DNA of 21,918 nt from an uncultured Bacilli bacterium (GCA_910586425.1 CAJUHL010000026.1:1-21918), one strand, 5' to 3'; counted from the first letter of the stretch, positions 7,929 to 15,480 are shown. Numbers and translations are program-made. The notes: a model not told the origin generated them from the sequence alone.

Positions 7929-8992
7929 TTTTTTCGCCTCATTTCAATCATATCATAAAAAGCTTCTAACCTCGTTTCCATCCCCACTTTTGAGGTATTG
8001 GCATCAAAGGAAAGAAATAAAACAGGCACATCATAATGATTACAAATTTTACTAATAATTGGCATCGCACCAATTTCTGGTGTACAAAAGGAAGATTTGA
8101 TATGAATGATACCATCATAATCATGTGTACATAAATATTTGGCTCTTCCAATATTATCAGCTGCATCTGCACCCATTCGATACTTTACATATTCACGAGC
8201 ATACCTTAAATATTTTTTCACTTCCCGTTTTTTTTCAAATAACAAATAATGGGCATTGGTATATCGCTTGACTTCAATTCCATATCTCGCCAAAATCATT
8301 TCCAAATCATAGTTGGCAAAAGGTTCCATCAAAGTATAAAGCTCTCCAATGACACCAATTTTGAAACAATGTTCAGGCTTATTGACTTTGATTTTTTTAA
8401 TAGCACGAAAATGTTTTCGGTACATACGACGAAGTGAAAAATAGGATTTGGCTTTTTGGAAATCGGTAAGCATTTTTTGATTCGCCTGAAGAAACGAATC
8501 CTTTTCCACTTCAAACCCAATATGCATTCGAATATAGTCATCCACACGATCCATATATTTAATCATCTTCGAGGTGATAAAAAGATAATATAAGGCTTTT
8601 ATTACATGAAAATGGTTATCTATTTTTTTGAATTCTTTATAAATTTTAAAGATATCTGTTTTTCCACCACTCACCAAATTAATATATGTAAATTCATATC
8701 CCAAATCCTCTAAAATTTGATTTTGTAATTCACTATAATATCCATAACGGCATCCCCCACCCGCTTGCAGAAGCACATTTGCTTTCAAATCCAAAGCTTC
8801 AATAAAAGTACCCAATGTATATTTGAAAGGTGTACAAACAAATTCAGGACTATGTTTGGTTCCAAGTTCAATGGTTCTCGCACTGATTTTAGGGGCAACC
8901 ATAACATTGGCATCAACAATATGCGTGAGTAAATACGCTACAGGAATACTATAGTTTCCCATATGTGGGAATGAAATCGTTTTTTTAGACAT
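7925..8992 (-). CDS. HgdB-like 2-hydroxyacyl-CoA dehydratase family protein
   Basis: 355 residues from the chosen start; cytosolic Fe-S protein of the dehydratase component family (HgdB/FldB-like). The motifs seen are SPEFVCTPFKYTLG, with a Cys that in the family binds the cluster, then GGGCRYGYYSELQ, and near the end CTPEIGA and the characteristic TRLEAFYDMI. The longer frame would begin at 9025, but the ATG at 8992 is preferred: it starts SKKTISFPHMGNYS, aligns with family N-termini, overlaps the upstream stop by eight bases (ATGTCTAA), and has an AGGAAA site. The gene is coupled to its neighbours on both sides. In many Firmicutes the equivalent domain is the C-terminal part of one protein of about 1400 residues, so this appears to be a free-standing version. 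The reaction is unknown. Confidence 0.8.
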   Translation of the reverse strand: MSKKTISFPHMGNYSIPVAYLLTHIVDANVMVAPKISARTIELGTKHSPEFVCTPFKYTLGTFIEALDLKANVLLQAGGGCRYGYYSELQNQILEDLGYEFTYINLVSGGKTDIFKIYKEFKKIDNHFHVIKALYYLFITSKMIKYMDRVDDYIRMHIGFEVEKDSFLQANQKMLTDFQKAKSYFSLRRMYRKHFRAIKKIKVNKPEHCFKIGVIGELYTLMEPFANYDLEMILARYGIEVKRYTNAHYLLFEKKREVKKYLRYAREYVKYRMGADAADNIGRAKYLCTHDYDGIIHIKSSFCTPEIGAMPIISKICNHYDVPVLFLSFDANTSKVGMETRLEAFYDMIEMRRKK

Positions 8993-9899
8993 GTTTTCGT
9001 TTCCTTTCTTGTATGATATCCACAAAACTCTCTAAACGGGTTTCAAAACCCGCCATTCCATCTACATCATCTAAAATCAGATTCAAATATGGTAGTTTTA
9101 TTTTTCGCATCACGAGTTCATTGACAAGAGAATCTGGTCCACAAGGAAAAGTGGATAAAAAGATAATCCCATCTATTTTATCTTTGACAACAGGAATGGC
9201 TCCAATACTTTCCTTATTGAATTTCCAATATAGTTCACTTGTAAGCTGTTTTGCCATTTTACCTGTAACACTTGAATAAAAAAGGTCACTATAAATGACT
9301 TCTACATTCAATTTTTCTAAAAAAGAAAGGATTGGTTTTCCAATATATTCATCATAGACATTATAAGGATGTCCTATCAATAATACTTTTTCTTTGGAAG
9401 AATTTAATTTTTCTAGATTCTTATGAATCAAAGACTGTTTTTTATTGTCCACAGATTTTTTGGCATTCATGTAGGCTTGTTTGACCTCTTTTTTCAAAAA
9501 TCCGAGTTTCCTTCCCATTTCGATAAAACCTTTTTCTTCTGTTTCATGATGTGCAACATCAATGTTATAACTCAATATGGAATGGGAAAACATATTTTTC
9601 ACAATATCATAAATTGCTAAAAAATTCGTACAAGTTTGATTCTGAATTCCATAGTTATCAATTCGGGGAATTACAATATAATCACACTTATCCTGTAAAT
9701 AAGAAATATGTCCAAGAAAATTCTTCATTGAAAGACACATTTCATCATTCGCATATTGAATGCCTTTTTCCATAATTTCACGATTGGTTTTCGGGCTAAT
9801 AATTACATCACAACCTAATTTTTCAAAAAAATATTTCCATAAATCTCCATAGTAATAGTAATGAATACTTCTTGGTATGCCAATTCGAATCTTGTCCAT
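8985..9899 (-). CDS. DUF2229-type acyl-CoA dehydratase/activase-associated protein
   Basis: 304 residues. It starts IRIGIPRSIHYYYYGDLW, the recognisable opening of DUF2229 (CoA enzyme activase uncharacterised domain), followed by FFEKLGCDVIISPKT, DEMCLSMKNFLGH (conserved Cys) and CDYIVIPR. The C-terminal half has FLSTFPCGPDS and ends GFETRLESFVDII, the same ending motif as the following HgdB-like protein, so the two are paralogous in architecture. Several Cys suggest an Fe-S cluster. It is the first gene of the three-gene module, with an AGGTGA site before ATG. The promoter was not confidently located in the 86-bp divergent gap to the small DUF1540 gene. Function is known only by association: with the activase it should form an ATP-dependent electron-transfer system. 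Confidence 0.8.
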   Translation of the reverse strand: MDKIRIGIPRSIHYYYYGDLWKYFFEKLGCDVIISPKTNREIMEKGIQYANDEMCLSMKNFLGHISYLQDKCDYIVIPRIDNYGIQNQTCTNFLAIYDIVKNMFSHSILSYNIDVAHHETEEKGFIEMGRKLGFLKKEVKQAYMNAKKSVDNKKQSLIHKNLEKLNSSKEKVLLIGHPYNVYDEYIGKPILSFLEKLNVEVIYSDLFYSSVTGKMAKQLTSELYWKFNKESIGAIPVVKDKIDGIIFLSTFPCGPDSLVNELVMRKIKLPYLNLILDDVDGMAGFETRLESFVDIIQERKRKHV

Positions 9900-9985
9900 A
9901 ATTTCACCTATATCATATTATTCTAGGAATCCATATTTATGAATTATTTTAGCAATTTTACCCATAATAGGTATAGGTGATAGAG

Positions 9986-10156
9986 ATGAAAAAAGAATCC
10001 AATCAATCGATTGACTGTACTGTTCATGATTGTTGCTACTGCAACTGTCTTTGGAACAAATGTAAATTAGATGAAATTAAAATTTGTAATTGTGGAAAAA
10101 CAGATGGTGATAAAAAATTAACCATGTGTGATAGCTATCAAAAGAGGGAAAAATAA
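9986..10156 (+). CDS. Small Cys-rich DUF1540 protein (56 residues)
   Basis: A 56-residue ORF with ATG at 9986, an AGGTGA ribosome site five bases upstream (9975-9980) and a TAA stop inside a terminator hairpin. Nine Cys (11, 16, 17, 19, 21, 26, 34, 36, 48). The pattern CTVHDCCYC ... NKCKLDEIKIC ... MCDSY matches DUF1540 (C-x-V-x2-C-x-Y ... C-x3-I-x-I ... C-D-x-[FY]). Family members are small putative metal-binding proteins of unknown role, common in Firmicutes and often duplicated; here there is one copy. It has extra Cys (17, 19, 21) beyond the usual four. It is divergently transcribed from the Fe-S activase module, which invites but does not prove a functional connection. CDS call is firm because of the ribosome site, family pattern and terminator. 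Confidence 0.85.
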   Translation: MKKESNQSIDCTVHDCCYCNCLWNKCKLDEIKICNCGKTDGDKKLTMCDSYQKREK

Positions 10157-10169
10157 ATCTCCCTCTTTT
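10140..10169. terminator. Bidirectional terminator between DUF1540 gene and sortase gene
   Basis: A perfect 10-bp stem AAAAGAGGGA (10140-10149) / TCCCTCTTTT (10160-10169) with a 10-base loop. It has T4 on each strand and overlaps the last codons of the plus-strand gene and the stop codon of the minus-strand sortase. It serves the two convergent transcripts. Confidence 0.85.
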
Positions 10170-10779
10170 ATATCGTCTCTTGATTTTGTAACTTTGAAAT
10201 AAAAACAAGTTGCTGATGACTATTCATTTTACAAGTAATCAATATTAAATTGACTTCTGACTGATTTTCAGGCATGGTAAAATACCCTGTTTTTTCTATT
10301 TCATACCGAAGTGAAAGCTGATATATATACTTGATACCATGGTAATATAAAAAGATAGTATCGCCTATTTCTAAAGCATTCAAATGATTGAAATAAACAG
10401 CACTCCCAATTCCTGAATGACCTGCCAATATCAAATTTCCATTTCGTTCATTTGGAAATTGAGAATTTTTTACAATTTGTATATTTTGATCCACATTGTT
10501 TCGAACATCATTGATATCAAATAAGCCTTTTTTCAAACGAATCTTTGGAATTTCCAACACCGCAATATAATCAGTTGGCTTCTTTAAAATATTTTCCTTT
10601 TTATCAAAATCCTCTATCTGTTTTATTTTTTCTTGTTCCAAAAAGGTTTCTATTTTCTGTATCTCCTTTTGATATTCCACTTTGTTCTGATAGCTATCTA
10701 GTTTCAATAAGATAGCAGCAGCCAATATGAATAATACACCTATTTTGATGATTATTTGATGCTTATAAGAATTGTCCAT
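10168..10779 (-). CDS. Sortase (transpeptidase anchoring the adjacent surface protein)
   Basis: 203-residue membrane-anchored sortase. An N-terminal membrane segment (about 9-26) is followed by a charged linker (about 35-65) and the beta-barrel. The catalytic His121 is in LILAGHSGIGSAVYF and the nucleophile Cys183 in LILITCKMNS. After the Cys, family members normally have an Arg before the last strand; here that position reads HQQLVF, with Gln189/Gln190 and no Arg, so the Arg of the His-Cys-Arg triad appears to be missing. The gene lies directly downstream of the adhesin gene and overlaps it by 17 bases, without a good ribosome site, so expression probably depends on coupling. Its expected substrate is the IPDTA signal next door. 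The class is uncertain; it may be near class D. The start is slightly uncertain. Confidence 0.85.
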   Translation of the reverse strand: MDNSYKHQIIIKIGVLFILAAAILLKLDSYQNKVEYQKEIQKIETFLEQEKIKQIEDFDKKENILKKPTDYIAVLEIPKIRLKKGLFDINDVRNNVDQNIQIVKNSQFPNERNGNLILAGHSGIGSAVYFNHLNALEIGDTIFLYYHGIKYIYQLSLRYEIEKTGYFTMPENQSEVNLILITCKMNSHQQLVFISKLQNQETI

Positions 10780-13700
10780 AGGTAAAAGATAACAAACCCA
10801 CCATTAGTAATAGCATTCCCACATAAGAGAATTTACTATATTGTATGGTAGCAGTATCTGGTATTTCTATTATTTTAGTATCTTCCATGGTAATGGCTAC
10901 AAGTTCATTTTCCGCTATTTCAAAATGAATTTTTCCTTCAAACTGTGTATATCCTTTTGGCGGTTCTTTTTCTACAATATAATACTTACCATATTTTAAA
11001 TTTTCAAAAATAACTTTACCATCTTGATCAGTGGTTCCACTTGTTATGAGTTCACCATCCTCTGTATAAATTGCAACTATCGCACCAAATAATGGAACAT
11101 TGGTACCTTCTTCTACCTTGGTCAATTCCAATCCACCCTTCACTGGTTCATTTGCCATTGTTACTTTGACAACCTCATTTTCCTCTTTTACCTCAAAATA
11201 AAGTTTTCCTCTAAAAATAGTATAACCCTCTTTCGGTTCTTTTTCCATTATATAATATTTTCCATAATCCAATCCTTCAAAGCGAATTTTTCCTTCGATA
11301 TCAGTAATCCCGCTTCTGACTAATATTCCATCTTCTGTATAAATGTCAATGATGGTTTCCGATAATGGTTGGTTGGTATGTTTGTCTACTTTCATAAATT
11401 CTAATTCTCCTTTTATTTTATTATTTTTCATTTGTACCTGTATCAATTGCCCATTTTGCGTAATATCAAAAAAGAGTTTATCTTTTCGTAATTGATAACC
11501 AATCGCACTTTTTACTTCCTCTATATAAAATTTTCCTACAGATAAATTAGAAACATAAATTTGTCCATTTTCATCAGTAGTTCCATAATATAAACAGCTG
11601 CCTTCTTCCGTAAAAATTTTTATCTCTGTATTGGGAAGAGGTTGGCCTGTTTTGGCATCTATTTTTTGAAACCATAGATCCCCTTTAGGTAAACTATTTC
11701 GAATAGTCAAAGTCTGAACCACTACAGGTGTGAATGCATCTTGATAGGTAAGTGTAAATGTATAGGATTCATTTTGAACCATATGCCCAAAAACGCTTGC
11801 TAACTCTTTCAATCTATAAGTACCAAGGGCCAAATCATTCACTTCTGTATATCCATTTTCATCGGTAATCAATTCGCTAACTAAATTACCATCCATATCA
11901 TATAAACCGAATAAAACATTTGGCAAGTTCACTGATTCGTAAAAGAATTGATTTTCTTTTATACCTAATTGTTCTCCTATTTTATGAATCTCTAATTTTC
12001 CCTTCACTGGTGTATTTTCAAAAATAACTTCAATCACTGGTCCATAAAGAGGGTCTACCATGAGTGCAGCACTTTCTTGAATGGAAAAAGGAATGGGAAC
12101 AGATGCAAGTAAATAACCCGTAGGTGCTTTGATTTCTTCTATGAGATAATTACCACTCATAAGCGGCAATGGTGTATATAAAATTCCATCCGAATTGGTT
12201 TGAAATTCACATATAACACGGTCCGTTGTTTGACAAATGTATTCATTTGTAGTTTGGTTTTTTATTTTAAACATAACATTAGAACTCAATATGTGTTCTT
12301 TGGTTTCAGAATCTATCTTTAATAACTTTAACCTTGCCGTAATGGGGCCATCTTTTAAATATATATTTTGAATCACTGGTGTTTGTTCTAAAACATGAAT
12401 GGTTAATGGCATAATCCACTCGTATCCATTCATTCCAGCTATCTGTTTTACTGTATAAGTACCATAAGGTAAAGTAACTTCAGCATAGCCATTTTCATCT
12501 GTCACTACTGTGGATACAATTTCCCCACTTTGATTGATAATTTGAAATTGCGCATTGGCTTCTGCATAAATCATTCCAGTATCTGTATTTCCATAAAATT
12601 TATAAAATTGAAACTGATTTTGAATGGCCATTTCTTTCACTGTTAAACGATAAATAAATGATTCTGCTATGAAAATATCAGATACTTCTGCATTCAAATA
12701 ATAACCTTTGCTACTGGATAGTTCTCTTATTTCATAATGTCCATAGGGTAAAAAGTTAGAAGTTGCAGTACAATCTTTTCCAATTATTAATGTTTCAACC
12801 AACTGATTTTGGTGATTGTATATTCCATATTTAGCACCTACCAATGAAGCCTCACCTTGTGCCTTACAGATATTCGTTTCACTATCTACTTTGGTTACTT
12901 TGATTTTACCTTTTAATACAGTCTCTTTAGAGGTAATTGAAACTGTTTCTTGCCTTTGTATTTTCACAGGATAACGATTGGAATCTATCTGATATCCCAC
13001 AGATGCAGATAGTTCCCTCACCTCATAACTTCCATAAGGTAAAAATTGCGAGGTTGCCGTACAATCATTTCCGATTGTTAATGTCTCTACTAATTCATTT
13101 TTGGAATTGTAAATTCCATATTTAGCACCGACCAATGAGGCCTCACCTTGTGCCTTACAGGTATTTGTTTCACTATCTACTTTGGTTATCTTAATTCTAC
13201 CCTTAATAACAGATTCCCTCACGGTTATATCAACTGTATGATTTGAATCGATTGTTACAGAATAAACTGTAGGATCGATCAAATATCCTGTACTGCTTGT
13301 AGCTTCTTGAATGGTATATTCTCCATAAGGTAAAAAATCTGTGGTAGCAGTACTATCATTTCCAATTGTTAAAATAGAAACCAATTTATGATTGTGATCA
13401 AATACATGATAAACCGCTCCGACCAATGAGGCATTCCCTTGGGCATTCGTCTTTCCAGACTCGCTATCCACTTTAGTAATACGAATTTTACCCCCTACTA
13501 CATTTACATAAAATGTATGTATCACAGGAGTATAAGAACCTACAACAAGTAAATCCTGTCCTTCACTATCTACGTATACAATAGGAGCTTTCCCATATTT
13601 TGTATCGGATTTTGACAGTATTATTGATGAGCTTCCCAATTGTTTGCCCGTAATGTTAAGTGTATTCCCACTAATACTGGTTGCAACATTCTCATCATTT

Positions 13701-14317
13701 GAAATCGTAAATTGAGAAAGAATCACATTGATATCAGAAATTGTAATTGTCTCATTCAACGATATTGTATAATTAGTAGATTGAAAATTAGGGGTTACAC
13801 TATGACTGCTAATCAAATGTTCTATTTCTGCCATCTCATTTTCATATAAAGCAATTCGGTTTCCATCCAAAGAATCAGTAAAATACATATTACTCGTTGG
13901 ATCTACTGTTTTCCATATCATAAATTGAGTAATCGCATACCATTTAGGATCTGTATGATTTTGATATTGATATCCATAATAGGAAAGCAATTCAATTCTC
14001 TCCCATTGTTCCTGTGTCATATGAGTAACAGTTGCATAATCACTATCATAAGCGGTCTGAAGCTTTCCATTTACAAAGGATACAAAAGGTTGAAGACAAT
14101 ATGCAAATTGTCCATCTGATCTTTGTAAAAAGCGTGCAGTTTCATAATAACCAAGTCCATTTTTCCATTTTTTAAAATACGTTCCATAAATATAATCTCC
14201 TTCATAAAAACGATCATTACTTGGTTGAGCACATATCTTTTCTAAATAGGTACTTGTCAATAATATCCCTAAAAAGAAGAAAATGCTCAATATTTTAATG
14301 TTTATTTTTTTCTTCAT
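10763..14317 (-). CDS. Cell-wall anchored adhesin with thioester domain and SpaA/CnaB repeats
   Basis: 1184 residues, secreted and wall-anchored. Signal peptide about 1-30 (KKK then hydrophobic, cut near ICAQ). Thioester adhesion domain about 36-165: Cys74 in FAYCLQPF and Gln131 in ITQFMIW are the expected Cys-Gln ester pair, which in related proteins bonds covalently to host targets. A beta-rich Big-like segment covers about 175-270. Then nine SpaA/CnaB domains start near 276, 373, 470, 566, 661, 773, 879, 970 and 1061, each with a K-[VI]-D-like first strand and Y-x-[IV]-x-E...GY. A hydrophobic segment (about 1165-1180) follows IPDTA (1152-1156), a non-canonical sorting signal; the tail after it is only GQFL with no basic residues. 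GAGGTGA precedes ATG. It is operonic with the sortase. Strong candidate adhesin; the ligand is unknown. Confidence 0.92.
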   Translation of the reverse strand: MKKKINIKILSIFFFLGILLTSTYLEKICAQPSNDRFYEGDYIYGTYFKKWKNGLGYYETARFLQRSDGQFAYCLQPFVSFVNGKLQTAYDSDYATVTHMTQEQWERIELLSYYGYQYQNHTDPKWYAITQFMIWKTVDPTSNMYFTDSLDGNRIALYENEMAEIEHLISSHSVTPNFQSTNYTISLNETITISDINVILSQFTISNDENVATSISGNTLNITGKQLGSSSIILSKSDTKYGKAPIVYVDSEGQDLLVVGSYTPVIHTFYVNVVGGKIRITKVDSESGKTNAQGNASLVGAVYHVFDHNHKLVSILTIGNDSTATTDFLPYGEYTIQEATSSTGYLIDPTVYSVTIDSNHTVDITVRESVIKGRIKITKVDSETNTCKAQGEASLVGAKYGIYNSKNELVETLTIGNDCTATSQFLPYGSYEVRELSASVGYQIDSNRYPVKIQRQETVSITSKETVLKGKIKVTKVDSETNICKAQGEASLVGAKYGIYNHQNQLVETLIIGKDCTATSNFLPYGHYEIRELSSSKGYYLNAEVSDIFIAESFIYRLTVKEMAIQNQFQFYKFYGNTDTGMIYAEANAQFQIINQSGEIVSTVVTDENGYAEVTLPYGTYTVKQIAGMNGYEWIMPLTIHVLEQTPVIQNIYLKDGPITARLKLLKIDSETKEHILSSNVMFKIKNQTTNEYICQTTDRVICEFQTNSDGILYTPLPLMSGNYLIEEIKAPTGYLLASVPIPFSIQESAALMVDPLYGPVIEVIFENTPVKGKLEIHKIGEQLGIKENQFFYESVNLPNVLFGLYDMDGNLVSELITDENGYTEVNDLALGTYRLKELASVFGHMVQNESYTFTLTYQDAFTPVVVQTLTIRNSLPKGDLWFQKIDAKTGQPLPNTEIKIFTEEGSCLYYGTTDENGQIYVSNLSVGKFYIEEVKSAIGYQLRKDKLFFDITQNGQLIQVQMKNNKIKGELEFMKVDKHTNQPLSETIIDIYTEDGILVRSGITDIEGKIRFEGLDYGKYYIMEKEPKEGYTIFRGKLYFEVKEENEVVKVTMANEPVKGGLELTKVEEGTNVPLFGAIVAIYTEDGELITSGTTDQDGKVIFENLKYGKYYIVEKEPPKGYTQFEGKIHFEIAENELVAITMEDTKIIEIPDTATIQYSKFSYVGMLLLMVGLLSFTYGQFL
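12623..13492 (-). repeat. Three near-identical tandem CnaB domain repeats (97-residue period)
   Basis: Within the adhesin, the domains starting at residues 276, 373 and 470 are spaced by exactly 97 residues (291 bases). The second and third are closest, sharing long stretches such as CKAQGEASLVGAKYGIYN and TATS; the first is more diverged. The DNA is likewise repeated, so this is a recent tandem duplication and a site for length variation by recombination. Confidence 0.85.
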
Positions 14318-14399
14318 TTTTTCACCTCACTATTAACATATAATATATATTTTGGATTTCCTTTTGATTTCGAAAAAAAAAGAATCTTTCTTAAGATTC
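14315..14399. repeat. Direct repeat copy A (upstream of the adhesin gene)
   Basis: Aligned without gaps to copy B at 15393-15476 from the start codon to the terminator, with a one-base difference in the hairpin loop. The segment 14360-14389 is identical over 30 bases to 15438-15467. Similarity also covers TTTCACC...CA and TATTAACATA near the start codon and stops after the terminator stem. Confidence 0.85.
14373..14399 (-). terminator. Terminator downstream of the Rpn gene / upstream of the adhesin
   Basis: On the minus strand GAATCTT (14399-14393), loop, AAGATTC (14388-14382), then a T9 tract (14381-14373). The perfect 7-bp stem with an uninterrupted run of nine T is a clear rho-independent terminator. 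It sits 55 bases upstream of the adhesin ATG and 175 bases after the Rpn stop, so it either ends the Rpn transcript or acts in the adhesin leader. Confidence 0.75.
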
Positions 14400-14573
14400 C
14401 AAGTTTCATTTAATATTACGAGGTTGACCACTAAACCTTCATTAACCAATTCTAATCAAATGCAACAACTTACACTAGAACAAGAAAAAACACTATCCAA
14501 CACCCATATAAGTTAGCATTCAATTTAAAATACTTGTATTTTTTTGAATTGACGTATTTTCTAATAATAAAAA

Positions 14574-15395
14574 CTATTTCAGTTTCTCTATTTGTTCTTT
14601 TGTGAAACCTGTTATTTTAGAAATAACAGAAGTATCCATATTTTCTTCTATCATATTTTTAGCAGCTATTTTCATTCCTTGCTGTTTTGCATATGCAAGT
14701 CTACTGTTCATTTCTTTTGTTGCCACTGCTTCGGCATCATATAGTCCTATGATATTTTCATCTTGACATAGTCTTTTGATTTCATCAATTGCCTCATCCA
14801 TATAGTCTTCCCCTCTCAATGCTTCTAATTCTTCTATGCTCTTTACTGTGAATAATCTTAAAATATTAATTAGTTCCTCATTTTCATCATTAGTATAACA
14901 TTTATTTTTAAGACTGTCTAGATTGATATTATATTTTTTATAGTTTTCATCCTCTATAAAATGTTGGTCTATCTCCATCATTTGAAAATGATAAATTAGC
15001 TTATTTCTTCTATATTGATCATAACAATCAAAGTTAAGTTGTATCATCATTCTATCATCATAGATTTCTCCAGATTCATACGATTCTCTTGCTACCTTTT
15101 TCATATATTGTGAATTCTTTTTTGGTAACCCTGGATAATAATCTCGATTCATTTCAATCGATAATAAATGTTTATCGATTCTCACAATTACATCTTTTTT
15201 ATAGACTTTACTTTCTTTATGATGCACTGGAAGTTCTATACTTTGATAGTTTGCTTTTAGTAATAATTTCTCATCGATTCCTGTGATGAAATGTATCATC
15301 CTTGCTTTACATGTATTTGTTCTTTCATTTACCATAAACGCCTTGAATAGTGTATCGGATGTTAATTCTAATATTTTTAATTCTTCTATTTGCAT
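14574..15395 (-). CDS. Rpn-family PD-(D/E)XK nuclease / putative transposase
   Basis: 273 residues. The N-terminal SDTLFKAFM (13-21), then MIHFITGI, then KKDVIVRIDKHLLSIEMN (67-84) with Asp68, Glu81 and Asn83, follow the Rpn/PDDEXK_2 pattern D-x(n)-E-x-[QN], where many members have Q. The tail ends VISKITGFTKEQIEKL, a small helix-turn typical of the family. Rpn proteins stimulate RecA-independent recombination and are abundant, poorly conserved nucleases in gut Firmicutes; a direct transposition function is unproven. The ATG has a strong GGGGTGA site. The gene lies between rpe and the adhesin, on the same strand, flanked by direct repeats. It appears intact. Function beyond the family is unknown. 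Confidence 0.8.
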   Translation of the reverse strand: MQIEELKILELTSDTLFKAFMVNERTNTCKARMIHFITGIDEKLLLKANYQSIELPVHHKESKVYKKDVIVRIDKHLLSIEMNRDYYPGLPKKNSQYMKKVARESYESGEIYDDRMMIQLNFDCYDQYRRNKLIYHFQMMEIDQHFIEDENYKKYNINLDSLKNKCYTNDENEELINILRLFTVKSIEELEALRGEDYMDEAIDEIKRLCQDENIIGLYDAEAVATKEMNSRLAYAKQQGMKIAAKNMIEENMDTSVISKITGFTKEQIEKLK

Positions 15396-15476
15396 TCTTT
15401 CACCCCAATATTAACATACAAAGTCTTTTCGCATTACCCTTTTGATTTCGAAAAAAAAAGAATCTTTTTTGGATTC
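15393..15476. repeat. Direct repeat copy B (upstream of the Rpn gene)
   Basis: Second copy of the repeat described at 14315-14399. It contains the rpe terminator and the leader of the Rpn gene, with a 30-base identical core (15438-15467) and the start codon at the same distance as in copy A. Confidence 0.85.
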
Positions 15477-15478
15477 TT
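15451..15478 (-). terminator. Terminator of the rlmN-rpe operon
   Basis: On the minus strand AAGAATC (15478-15472), loop, GATTCTT (15464-15458), then a T run (15459-15451, partly in the stem). It begins two bases after the rpe stop codon, so it closes the operon. Confidence 0.75.
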
Positions 15479-15480
15479 AT

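Noticed and set aside
8993..9025. N-terminal extension of the HgdB-like protein (start at 9025)
   Set aside because: The start at 8992 has an overlap with the upstream stop and better ribosome site; the extension does not match the family.
14318..14359. Promoter for the adhesin from TATGTT / TTAATA
   Set aside because: No -35 at a workable distance, and a -10 there would place the transcription start inside the ribosome site.
14460..14516. 18-codon plus-strand ORF between the Rpn and adhesin genes
   Set aside because: Too short, no ribosome site, no similarity to a known peptide.
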